A stretch of DNA of 64,000 nucleotides, from assembly GCF_002797735.1 (NCBI RefSeq), contig NZ_PGFG01000001.1, positions 186,001-250,000 on the forward strand, read 5' to 3'. Positions 27,778 through 34,592 of this stretch are shown here, piece after piece. Position numbers and translations under genes: made by a program. The notes under the pieces were generated by a model, which did no database searches, was not told the DNA's origin, and was given only the letters and a program-made list of their open reading frames with translations. The DNA is from Thermoflavifilum aggregans (lineage in GTDB: Bacteria; Bacteroidota; Bacteroidia; Chitinophagales; Chitinophagaceae). How positions within the stretch are numbered: the stretch's first letter is position 1; each line of letters starts with the position of its first letter.

Positions 27778-28522
27778 GTTTCATAGGATTTGTCAAGGAT
27801 GGGTGATTGATATGAAACAATCCCTGCTGCTGTGCAGCTATGGCTGAAAGGGTGGCTTTGCTCCAGGGTTCAAAAGTATCAGGGTTATCAGGAAGAGTAA
27901 AAGAAAGATAATGAATTTTCCTGCCTTCAGCTCGGTGCTGGCGTTCATAGTAGGTTTCAATACCCAGCTCTGCTTCAGCGTTTTCCGGTACATCTTCGTT
28001 CATAGCAAAAATTTTACATCCAGTTTGGGCAATGACTTCGAGCGTAAAGTCAAACAAGTCTCTCGAATCGGTTTTCAAATGAATCAACCCTCCTGGTTGC
28101 AAAATTTGCTGGTATTGCCAAAGAAACCGGGGATGGGTGAGCCTTTTTTTCGCTCTTGATTTTCTTGGATGTGGATCCGGAAACGGAATCCAGATGGCAG
28201 AAACTTCGCCTCTGGCAAAATACATAACCAACTGTTCGATTTGAATACGCAGGAAAGCTACCCGATTCAACTGCTCATCCAATGCTGTGCGGGCGCCCTT
28301 CCAGATCCGGTTTCCTTTTACATCTACGCCGATGGCGTTCAGTTTTTTGTACATGCGCACCAGTCCCAGGCTGTATTCGCCCTTTCCGCAACCCAGTTCC
28401 AGCACAATCGGAAAATCATTCTTAAAGAATGCATGCCATTTCCCGGCCATACCTTCCGGGAAACTCAACACATTGGGAAAGAGCTTGATTTCTTCAAACC
28501 GGATCAGCTTTTTGTGTGCCAT
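27761..28522 (-). CDS. trmB: tRNA (guanine-N7-)-methyltransferase
   Basis: TrmB methylates G46 in the variable loop of tRNAs, using S-adenosylmethionine. The 253-residue protein has the SAM-binding motif VLELGCGKGEYSLGL, then GVDVKGNRIW, and the TrmB signature SAIWIPFPDPHPRKSRAKKRLTHPRFL. It is slightly longer than usual because of a C-terminal extension. It heads a leftward operon with the alkyltransferase-like, IPExxxVDY-like and phhB genes. A terminator-like hairpin lies 35 bases upstream of its ATG. The unusual tRNA-like RNA gene is about 330 bases further upstream on the same strand. Confidence 0.95.
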   Translation of the reverse strand: MAHKKLIRFEEIKLFPNVLSFPEGMAGKWHAFFKNDFPIVLELGCGKGEYSLGLVRMYKKLNAIGVDVKGNRIWKGARTALDEQLNRVAFLRIQIEQLVMYFARGEVSAIWIPFPDPHPRKSRAKKRLTHPRFLWQYQQILQPGGLIHLKTDSRDLFDFTLEVIAQTGCKIFAMNEDVPENAEAELGIETYYERQHRAEGRKIHYLSFTLPDNPDTFEPWSKATLSAIAAQQQGLFHINHPSLTNPMKHEQAD

Positions 28523-28556
28523 GCCGCAAAGCTACATCAGCCCCGTCAACTGCAGA

Positions 28557-28585
28557 CAAAGAAAAGGGCTGTTAGACAACAGCCC
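28557..28585 (-). terminator. Terminator-like hairpin upstream of trmB
   Basis: Leftward, GGGCTGTT and AACAGCCC (28585-28566) form an 8-bp perfect stem with a 4-base loop, followed by TTTTCTTTG. It ends about 35 bases before the trmB start codon. It could stop read-through from the tRNA-like gene or act as an attenuator in the trmB leader. On the plus strand it lacks a T-tract. Confidence 0.6.
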
Positions 28586-28612
28586 TCTGCTCAAATAACT
28601 TAACCATATCCT

Positions 28613-28714
28613 ATGAAAAACCTGTTCAAATTTAAAAGGCGTTTGTATTTTCAATCCGTGAAAATCAGCGAACGAAACAATTTATCTGGTAAACGTGTAA
28701 AATACAAGTTTTAA
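28613..28714 (+). CDS. Possible very small basic ORF (33 aa)
   Basis: An ATG follows the hairpin at 28566-28585 and opens a 33-codon frame (MKNLFKFKRRLYFQS and onward) rich in Lys and Arg, ending at TAA 28712-28714. There is no clear promoter, no recognisable family and no neighbour on this strand. It is reported only because the gap is otherwise empty on this strand. Chance is the more likely explanation. Confidence 0.12.
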   Translation: MKNLFKFKRRLYFQSVKISERNNLSGKRVKYKF

Positions 28715-28814
28715 TGTATATGAAAATACCGCTAAGCAAATTATATTTACAAAACAAGTGAAGAGAACTTATGTATATACCAGGCCTGCTGACAGGGAGT
28801 ATTTCAGAGATACC

Positions 28815-28843
28815 CAACAAAAAGCCACTGCAACTGCAGTGGC
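28815..28843 (-). terminator. Intrinsic terminator of the tRNA-like RNA
   Basis: Leftward, GCCACTGC-AGTT-GCAGTGGC (28843-28824) is a perfect 8-bp hairpin followed by TTTTTGTT (28823-28816). It begins 11 bases after the 3' end of the tRNA-like structure. Confidence 0.8.
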
Positions 28844-28854
28844 GCGAAAAAAGC

Positions 28855-29014
28855 TGTAGAGGGAGGATTCGAACCTCCACGGGGCAGTTAGCTCCGGCAC
28901 ATAAGAAGTTTAGTGGTCAACCCCATCCCGGGCAAGCCGGGATTATGCCGGGTTTATCCTGTACTCCCCACCCCCGAGACAAGAGGGCATGTCTGCCAGT
29001 TTCATCACTCTACA
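28855..29014 (-). ncRNA. tRNA-like RNA with a 92-nt structured insertion in the variable loop (GUC anticodon loop)
   Basis: Read leftward, the 160-nt RNA has these parts. Acceptor stem: TGTAGAG (29014-29008) pairs perfectly with CTCTACA (28861-28855). D arm: ATG-AAACTGGCAGA-CAT, a 3-bp Leu-type D stem with the invariant GG. Anticodon arm: CCCTC-TTGTCTC-GGGGG, giving anticodon GTC at 28980-28978. T arm: GGAGG-TTCGAAT-CCTCC. Between anticodon and T arms are 92 bases (28970-28879) that can form three nested helices: P1 28969-28963 with 28888-28881 (one bulged G), P2 28951-28946 with 28899-28894, and P3 28943-28937 with 28931-28925. Discriminator G; CCA is not encoded. The unit has a consensus promoter (29033-29063) and its own terminator. 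It is not a standard tRNA or a tmRNA. Structures are seen in the sequence; function is unknown. Confidence 0.75.
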
Positions 29015-29032
29015 GTGTTGTAAGAACTGATG

Positions 29033-29063
29033 CAAATTTAAATACTTTTCTGTTTTGTTGCAA
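29033..29063 (-). promoter_or_regulatory. Promoter of the tRNA-like RNA
   Basis: Leftward, TTG (29063-29061), exactly 20 bases, then TAAATTTG (29040-29033), a perfect Bacteroidota promoter. Transcription would begin near 29027, about a dozen bases before the acceptor stem. Confidence 0.75.
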
Positions 29064-29084
29064 TTTTTTTAATGTAAATTTTAA

Positions 29085-29092
29085 TATTTTTG
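29085..29092 (+). promoter_or_regulatory. Candidate -7 element for the Lrp/AsnC gene
   Basis: TATTTTTG fits TAnnTTTG and lies 56 bases before the ATG. A TTG at 29058-29060 gives a spacer of 24 bases, slightly long. It is divergent from and close to the tRNA-like RNA promoter. Confidence 0.45.
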
Positions 29093-29147
29093 ATTGTGTT
29101 TAATTAAATGAATAATCATTAACTATTATCTAAAACAGATTTTCAAA

Positions 29148-29651
29148 ATGGCCAGCTCATTGAATATCGACAAACTTGACCTGAAAATCATCAATGAAAT
29201 GATGCATGATGCGGGCATCTCCTATGCCGATCTGGGCAAAAAATTATTTGTCTCCGGTGGCACCATCCACGTCCGCATGAAAAAGCTGCAGGAACTGGGT
29301 ATTGTGAAAGGTACCCGCCTGCAGGTGGATCTGAAAAAAATCGGATACGACGTTACTGCCTTTGTGGGCATTTATCTGGAAAAAAGTTCGCTGTACGACA
29401 GTGTGGTAAAAGAGTTGAAAAGAATACCCGAAATTGTACGGGTCAATTACACAACCGGCAACTACAGCATATTTGCCGAGGTCGTATGCCGGGATATTCA
29501 GCAACTCAGGCGGGTATTGCATGATGAATTGCAGAAGGTCAAAGGTATTGAACGTACGGAAACCTTTATTTCCCTGGAAGAAAGCTTCAGCCGCAGCGTT
29601 TCCATAGATACGGAAGAACCCGCTGTATCCGAGAAAAACGGAAAGGAATAA
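29148..29651 (+). CDS. Lrp/AsnC family transcriptional regulator
   Basis: A 167-residue regulator of the leucine-responsive type. The N-terminal helix-turn-helix is at about residues 5-55 (LDLKIINEMMHDAGISYADLGKKL, SGGTIHVRMKKLQELGIVKG), followed by the RAM/ACT-like ligand domain (VTAFVGIYLEKSSL, VVKELKRIPEIVRVNYTTGNYSIFAEVV). Length is normal with a short acidic tail. Members sense amino acids. Target genes cannot be deduced; the divergent neighbour is the tRNA-like RNA gene, which makes regulation of that promoter a possibility, though only by position. Confidence 0.92.
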   Translation: MASSLNIDKLDLKIINEMMHDAGISYADLGKKLFVSGGTIHVRMKKLQELGIVKGTRLQVDLKKIGYDVTAFVGIYLEKSSLYDSVVKELKRIPEIVRVNYTTGNYSIFAEVVCRDIQQLRRVLHDELQKVKGIERTETFISLEESFSRSVSIDTEEPAVSEKNGKE

Positions 29652-29659
29652 TTATCCGG

Positions 29660-30448
29660 TTATCCGACAGGTGTTTTTCCTCCATCAACCTGCAAATACA
29701 CGCCGGTAATATAGGCTCCAGCCGGGCTTGCCAGAAAAGCAACAGCCTGTGCAATTTCTGCTGGTGTAGCAAAGCGTTTCATCGGGATTTCTTCCTGTGC
29801 CCGCTGTTTAACTTTTTCGACTGACAGTTGGAGACGATGGGCAGTATCTTCGAACAATTGTTCCAGCCTGCCGGTAAGAGTAGAACCCGGCAATATGCAG
29901 TTCACCGTAATGCCAGACGGCGCCAGCTCGGTGGCCAGCACTTTAGCCCATCCGGCCATAGCCCAGCGGATGGTTGTGGATACGCCCAAACCGGCAATGG
30001 GAGCTTTAACGGAAGTGGACAAAATATTGATGATACGACCGTAGCCACTGGCCCGCATCCCCGGAACGAGGGCCTGAACCAGCAACTGGCTGGCAATGAG
30101 ATGTTCCCGAAATGCAGATTCGAAAGCCTGTGGCGGTGCTTCCACCAATGGACCAGGAGCCGGGCCGCCGCTGTTGTTCACCAGAATCTCTACGGGGCCT
30201 TGTGTGGGCAACATTTCGGCAATGGTTTTCACCTGGCTAGTATCGCCAAAATCCACACAAACATACCGATGTTGCTGCCCTTCTGATACATCCAGTTGCC
30301 CAATAGCTTCCTGCAGCCGTTTTTCGTTCCTCGATAACAATATGCAGCTGGCTCCCAGTCGGGATAAAGCAATAGCCGTGGCCAGCCCGATACCCTGTGA
30401 TGCGCCGCCGATGCAGGCCGTTTTGCCTTTTAAGGAAAGTTCCATCAC
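29660..30448 (-). CDS. SDR family oxidoreductase lacking the YxxxK catalytic motif
   Basis: A 262-residue short-chain dehydrogenase/reductase-fold protein. The cofactor motif is GGASQGIG (about 18-25) and NNSG follows in the expected place. The catalytic region reads INILSTSVKAPIAGLGVSTTIRWAMAGWAKVLA: the serine is kept in ILSTS, but the usual Tyr-x-x-x-Lys is replaced by Val-Ser-Thr-Thr-Ile. Other SDR proteins with an LSNxxR-type sequence share this loss, so it is a known subgroup and not a sequencing error. The chemistry may therefore differ from ordinary ketoreduction. The C-terminal VDGGKTPVG matches the family end. It converges on the Lrp/AsnC gene, 8 bases apart. Confidence 0.87.
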   Translation of the reverse strand: MMELSLKGKTACIGGASQGIGLATAIALSRLGASCILLSRNEKRLQEAIGQLDVSEGQQHRYVCVDFGDTSQVKTIAEMLPTQGPVEILVNNSGGPAPGPLVEAPPQAFESAFREHLIASQLLVQALVPGMRASGYGRIINILSTSVKAPIAGLGVSTTIRWAMAGWAKVLATELAPSGITVNCILPGSTLTGRLEQLFEDTAHRLQLSVEKVKQRAQEEIPMKRFATPAEIAQAVAFLASPAGAYITGVYLQVDGGKTPVG

Positions 30449-30500
30449 CCAAAAGATTCTTCTTCAAAATTATCATATTCTGCCCGACAGTCCTGGTTAG

Positions 30501-30531
30501 TTGGAGCTGTAAAAGAATTCGTGTAGGTTTG
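30501..30531 (+). promoter_or_regulatory. Promoter of the DUF4290-murA-gmk unit
   Basis: TTG at 30501-30503, exactly 20 bases, then TAGGTTTG at 30524-30531. The ATG of the DUF4290 gene is at 30546, so the leader is only about 10 bases. Confidence 0.7.
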
Positions 30532-30545
30532 CAAAAAGCTTCTGC

Positions 30546-31184
30546 ATGGAATACAATACCACCCGCAACCCGCTGGTGATTCGGGAATATGGGCGGAATA
30601 TTCAGAAGATGATTGAATACCTGCTCACCATTGAAGATAAGGAAAAACGCCAGCGCAATGCTTTGGCCGTCATTGAGCTGATGGGAACCCTCAACCCGCA
30701 TCTGCGGAATGTGGAAGATTTCCGGCACAAGTTATGGGATCATTTGTTTCTGATTTCTGATTTTAAACTGGATGTGGATTCGCCTTATCCCAAGCCCACC
30801 CGGGAATCCCTGAAGCCCAAACCGGCACCCCTGCCTTATCCCAAGAAACACCCGCGATACAGCCACCTGGGTAAAAATCTGGAATTATTGATCGAAAAAG
30901 CCTTGCGTGAACCGGATCCCGAGAAAAAAACCGCTTTTGCGCAGGTGATTGGCAATTACATGAAACTTGCCTATAACAACTGGCATAAGGAAAATGTGCA
31001 CGACGACATGATTCGCAGCGAGCTGGCTGCCATCACCCACAACCAGCTGGATTATCAACCCGGTGTGCCCATGGTCCAGGCAGGCGATTCTTACAGAAAT
31101 ACCAAACGCCGTTACAATAAATACAACGGCAAGGGAGGATCTTTCAACAAGTATTACAACAAGTATAAAAACCGCAACAAGTGA
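30546..31184 (+). CDS. DUF4290 family protein
   Basis: A 212-residue protein of a Bacteroidota-specific family with no known function. It starts MEYNTTRNPLVIREYGRN, the family hallmark, and contains VIELMGTLNPHLRNVEDFRHKLWDHL and LMIRS-like helical parts (MKLAYNNWHKENVHDDMI). The last 30 residues are strongly basic with Tyr/Asn/Lys repeats (KRRYNKYNGKGG, FNKYYNKYKNRNK), suggesting nucleic-acid or anionic-surface binding. Its stop overlaps the murA start (4 bases), so the two are translationally coupled; coupling to cell-wall synthesis is suggested by context only. Confidence 0.88.
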   Translation: MEYNTTRNPLVIREYGRNIQKMIEYLLTIEDKEKRQRNALAVIELMGTLNPHLRNVEDFRHKLWDHLFLISDFKLDVDSPYPKPTRESLKPKPAPLPYPKKHPRYSHLGKNLELLIEKALREPDPEKKTAFAQVIGNYMKLAYNNWHKENVHDDMIRSELAAITHNQLDYQPGVPMVQAGDSYRNTKRRYNKYNGKGGSFNKYYNKYKNRNK

Positions 31185-32488
31185 GTACTGTCCTTGAAGT
31201 CACCGGTGGAACGGCGCTTCATGGAACGATTGTACCGCAGGGAGCCAAAAATGAAGCTCTGCAGGTGATAGCTGCCACTCTGCTTACCGAAGAGCCTGTT
31301 ACCATCCACAATATTCCGGATATAGCCGATGTGAACTTGCTGATTGAGATTTTGGCAGATCTTGGGGTTGCGGTTCAGCGGCATGATCGCCACAGCTGTA
31401 CTTTTCAGGCGAAGACCATTGATTTTGATTACCTGAAAACGCCGGAGTTTCGTAAAAAATCATCCCGCCTCAGAGGTATCGTATTGCTGGCAGGCCCCTT
31501 GCTGGCCCGCTGGAAACGGGCTATCATGCCCAGTCCGGGCGGAGATAAAATAGGCCGTCGCCGGCTGGATACCCATTTGCTGGGCCTGCAACAGCTGGGG
31601 GCGACTTTTCGGTATGAGAATTTTTATTATTTGCTGGAAACAAAGGGACTGCAGGGCAATTATGTATTGCTCGATGAGCCTTCTGTGACGGGAACGGCCA
31701 ACCTGATTATGGCTGCCGTATATGCCAAAGGCAGTACCACCCTTTATCATGCAGCCTGTGAACCCTACGTGCAGCAACTATGCCACATGCTGGTACGGAT
31801 GGGTGCAAAAATTTCCGGCATTGGCTCCAATTTGCTGACCATTGAGGGCGTGGATCAACTAGGAGGCTGTACCCATCATATCCTGCCCGACATGATTGAA
31901 ATCGGATCTTTTATCGGGATGGCCGCCATGACCCGCGGAGAGATCCGGATTCAACAGGCAGGTGTAAAACATCTGGGGCAGATTCCCCAGAAATTCCGCC
32001 AGCTGGGTATCCAGGTGCTTATTGAAGGCGATGATATTATTGTCCCCCGCCAGGAACATTATCAGATTCAGCACTTTCTGGATGGGTCAATACCTACGAT
32101 TTACGACCACCCCTGGCCGGGATTTACGCCCGACTTGCTCAGCATTATGCTGGTGGTAGCCACTCAGGCAAGGGGAAGTGTACTGATTCACCAGAAAATG
32201 TTTGAAAGCAGGCTATTTTTTGTGGATAAGCTGCTCGACATGGGTGCCCGCATCATCTTATGCGATCCGCATCGGGCTGTGGTGATAGGGCTGGATTGGG
32301 AATACATGTTGAGGGGGATTACCATGAGCTCGCCTGATATCCGCGCCGGCGTAGCTCTGCTGATAGCCGCTTTAAGTGCTGAAGGTACCAGTATGATTCA
32401 GAATGTGGAGCAGATTGACCGGGGTTATGAATCCATTGATCAGCGCCTGCGGGCCCTGGGCGCCCATATCCGAAGAATAGAGGTATAA
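31181..32488 (+). CDS. murA: UDP-N-acetylglucosamine 1-carboxyvinyltransferase, Asp-type (fosfomycin-insensitive form)
   Basis: MurA transfers enolpyruvate from PEP to UDP-GlcNAc, the first committed step of peptidoglycan synthesis. The 435-residue protein has the KN motif at Lys23-Asn24 and the catalytic loop PSPGGDKIGRRRLDTH, where Asp122 stands in the place of the E. coli Cys115. Fosfomycin alkylates that cysteine, and enzymes with Asp are insensitive. This is common in Bacteroidota and some other phyla. Translation starts with GTG, overlapping the DUF4290 stop. gmk follows after 5 bases. Confidence 0.95.
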   Translation: MSTVLEVTGGTALHGTIVPQGAKNEALQVIAATLLTEEPVTIHNIPDIADVNLLIEILADLGVAVQRHDRHSCTFQAKTIDFDYLKTPEFRKKSSRLRGIVLLAGPLLARWKRAIMPSPGGDKIGRRRLDTHLLGLQQLGATFRYENFYYLLETKGLQGNYVLLDEPSVTGTANLIMAAVYAKGSTTLYHAACEPYVQQLCHMLVRMGAKISGIGSNLLTIEGVDQLGGCTHHILPDMIEIGSFIGMAAMTRGEIRIQQAGVKHLGQIPQKFRQLGIQVLIEGDDIIVPRQEHYQIQHFLDGSIPTIYDHPWPGFTPDLLSIMLVVATQARGSVLIHQKMFESRLFFVDKLLDMGARIILCDPHRAVVIGLDWEYMLRGITMSSPDIRAGVALLIAALSAEGTSMIQNVEQIDRGYESIDQRLRALGAHIRRIEV

Positions 32489-32493
32489 TTGAC

Positions 32494-33090
32494 ATGGATC
32501 AACAGACATCTCAACCGCTAGTTATAGTTACTGCACCTTCTGGATCAGGGAAAACCACTATTGTGCATCATTTGCTGAAACGTTTTCCTGAGCTGGATTT
32601 TTCAGTATCGGCTTGTACCCGCCCACCCCGCCAGCATGAAGTCAATGGCCGCGATTACTATTTTCTGACACCCGAAGCATTTCAGGAAAAAATCAGACAG
32701 GGAGCCTTTGCAGAATATGAAATGGTGTATGAGGGCAAATATTATGGCACCCTGATCAGCGAGCTGGAACGCATCTGGCGCAACCATCAGATTCCGCTGG
32801 TGGATATCGATGTGCGCGGGGCTATGCACCTGCTGGAAAAATATCCTCAATCCCTTTCCTTATTTATTCAGCCCCCCTCTCTGGATGTGCTCCGTGAGAG
32901 GCTCATCAAGCGGGGTTCCGAAACATCCGTTTCACTGGAAGAACGCCTGCGCAAGGCTGTTGATGAGTTAGGCTATGCTTCCCGTTTTCATCATATCATC
33001 TACAATGACACCCTGGAGCATGCCCTCTCCCAGGCCGAAGCTGCCGTGGCGCCCTTTATTGCCCGTATGCTGAACAAAGAAATTCACTAA
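32494..33090 (+). CDS. gmk: Guanylate kinase
   Basis: Gmk phosphorylates GMP to GDP. The 198-residue protein has the P-loop TAPSGSGKTT (about 14-23), the GMP-binding region SVSACTRPPRQHEVNGRDYYFL, and the central EYEMVYEGKYYGT segment. Length is normal. It follows murA closely and is followed after 18 bases by the CNNM/CorC gene, so four genes may share one transcript. The ATG at 32494 is the first in frame. Confidence 0.96.
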   Translation: MDQQTSQPLVIVTAPSGSGKTTIVHHLLKRFPELDFSVSACTRPPRQHEVNGRDYYFLTPEAFQEKIRQGAFAEYEMVYEGKYYGTLISELERIWRNHQIPLVDIDVRGAMHLLEKYPQSLSLFIQPPSLDVLRERLIKRGSETSVSLEERLRKAVDELGYASRFHHIIYNDTLEHALSQAEAAVAPFIARMLNKEIH

Positions 33091-33108
33091 TTTTGGTAGG
33101 GTCCCTTT

Positions 33109-34377
33109 ATGGATACGTATCAGACTTCTGGTCTCGTTGTTATTATCCTGCTCCTGTTGACTGCCTTTTTCACCGGAATAGAAACAGCTTTTTTTTCAGC
33201 CAACAAGCTGAGCATCGAAGTCCGAAAAAAGCAGGGAAAATGGTTGGGGCGGATTTTAAATCATTTTATCCAGAACCCCGATCAGCTGGTAGGTACCTGC
33301 ATTGTAGGAGTCAACATCATGCTTGTCATTTATGGTACGGTAGTATTTACCGCACTTCAGCCATTTTGGGAAAATCTACTGCTCAGGGGCGCTTTGAACA
33401 ATCCTTATCTGAAACTTATTGTAGAAATTCTGCTTTCAAGCTTTTTGATTCTGGCTTTTGGTGAATTTCTGCCTCGCATCCTGTTCAAGGCCAGGGCCGA
33501 TTTCATGCTGAAGATTTTTCTGATTCCGTTTTATGGATTTTACATGCTTTTTCAGCCGCTGGTCAATGCATTGATCGGTATGGCCGAATGGATTTTGATT
33601 TATCTGTTTAATGCACGCCTTTCCGATCGCAAGCTGGTGTTCAGCAAAATGGAGCTGCATCAGTTTATGCACGAAAACCAGTATTCTGCTTTGCACAAGG
33701 AGCTTAATACCAAATGGTTTGAGAATGCCCTGGCACTGGTGCATGTGCGCATCAGGGAATGTATGGTGCCCCGCAATGAAATAGTGGCCATCCCGCTGGA
33801 TAGTACACTTGAAGAAGCCCGCCAGAAGTGCATTGCAACCCGATTATCCAAGATTATTGTGTATGAAGATTCCATTGACCAGATCTGCGGATATATTCAT
33901 CAGCTCGATTTCTTTTCCAATCCCGCCCGGCTAAAGGATATCCTGCATAGTATCCCAGCGGTACCGGAAACCATGCGGGCTGTGGATCTGATTACTAAAT
34001 TTTCAGAAACCCGCAAAACCATTGCCTGGGTGGTGGATGAATTCGGGGGTACGGCAGGAATCGTAACCATGGAAGATGTGCTGGAGGAAATCTTCGGGGA
34101 GTTCAGGGATGAACACGATCAGAAGGGCCTGGTGGAACAACAGATTGCGGAGCGTGAATATCTGTTTTCCGGCAGGCTGGAAATTGATTATTTGAATGAA
34201 AAATATCAGCTGGGCCTGCCTAAGAAAGACAGTGAAACTTTATCCGGATTGATTATTGCGCATCACGAAACCATTCCCCGGGAAAAAGAGCGCATCATTA
34301 TTGATCAATTTGAATTTGAAATCATCAGCGTGTCCGAAACCCGCATTGAAACGGTGAAATTAAGAGTGCTGGAGTGA
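33109..34377 (+). CDS. Hemolysin/CorC-type membrane protein (CNNM domain, CBS pair, CorC domain)
   Basis: A 422-residue protein with an N-terminal CNNM (DUF21) transmembrane region (about 5-185, starting SGLVVIILLLLTAFFTGIE), two CBS domains (about 205-325, with CMVPRNEIVAIPLD and VDEFGGTAGIVTMEDVLEEIFGE) and a C-terminal CorC/HlyC domain. Homologues export magnesium or divalent cations or adapt cells to them; the annotated name hemolysin is historical. It is the last gene of the DUF4290-murA-gmk run. The gap after it holds the promoter and leader of the glycan fusion gene. Confidence 0.9.
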   Translation: MDTYQTSGLVVIILLLLTAFFTGIETAFFSANKLSIEVRKKQGKWLGRILNHFIQNPDQLVGTCIVGVNIMLVIYGTVVFTALQPFWENLLLRGALNNPYLKLIVEILLSSFLILAFGEFLPRILFKARADFMLKIFLIPFYGFYMLFQPLVNALIGMAEWILIYLFNARLSDRKLVFSKMELHQFMHENQYSALHKELNTKWFENALALVHVRIRECMVPRNEIVAIPLDSTLEEARQKCIATRLSKIIVYEDSIDQICGYIHQLDFFSNPARLKDILHSIPAVPETMRAVDLITKFSETRKTIAWVVDEFGGTAGIVTMEDVLEEIFGEFRDEHDQKGLVEQQIAEREYLFSGRLEIDYLNEKYQLGLPKKDSETLSGLIIAHHETIPREKERIIIDQFEFEIISVSETRIETVKLRVLE

Positions 34378-34441
34378 TACTTCCCAGTGTTGATTGATTG
34401 TTAAACTTTCAATTTCTGATGGGTATTTGCTGTTCCGGCGC

Positions 34442-34449
34442 TAACTTTG
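34442..34449 (+). promoter_or_regulatory. Candidate -7 element for the glycan-processing fusion gene
   Basis: TAACTTTG matches TAnnTTTG. Transcription would start near 34455, giving a leader of nearly 140 bases before the ATG at 34593. No TTG is at the expected 20-base distance. Confidence 0.45.
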
Positions 34450-34527
34450 CATGGTTATCGGAAAACAAGATTTGCATTTATTTAGAATATTTCTTTATTT
34501 CACGAAAGTTTTTGGGGTTAACAAACA

Positions 34528-34560
34528 ATGGATGAAAGGCCTGCTCTTGAGTCTTCTTGA
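34528..34560 (+). CDS. Possible leader peptide (10 aa)
   Basis: A 10-codon frame (MDERPALESS) begins at ATG 34528 and ends at TGA 34558-34560, inside the first arm of the terminator-like hairpin at 34539-34566. A ribosome on it would disrupt the hairpin. The codons are not strongly biased to one amino acid, so attenuation by charged tRNA is not obvious. Low confidence. Confidence 0.2.
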   Translation: MDERPALESS

Positions 34561-34577
34561 GCGGGCTAATTTTTTAT
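34539..34577 (+). terminator. Terminator-like hairpin in the leader of the fusion gene
   Basis: GCCTGCTC (34539-34546) pairs with GAGCGGGC (34559-34566) over 8 bp with one T-G pair and a 12-base loop, followed by TAATTTTTTAT. It ends 16 bases before the ATG at 34593. It could be an attenuator, or the end of a short RNA of about 110 nt. Confidence 0.55.
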
Positions 34578-34592
34578 CCCAGATCCGTTCAT

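Noticed and set aside
27142-28603. Several plus-strand frames inside the trmB operon
   Set aside because: Antisense shadows of well-supported genes with recognisable motifs on the minus strand.
28665-28880. 71-codon minus-strand frame running across the tRNA-like RNA 3' end and its terminator
   Set aside because: Overlaps structured RNA and a terminator and has no recognisable protein features.
28855-29014. Idea that the RNA is a tmRNA
   Set aside because: It is less than half the usual length, and has a full D and anticodon arm and no tag-peptide ORF; tmRNA lacks an anticodon arm.
28855-29014. Idea that the 92-nt insert is a group I or II intron
   Set aside because: Far too short, and it lies in the variable loop and not in the anticodon loop where such introns insert.
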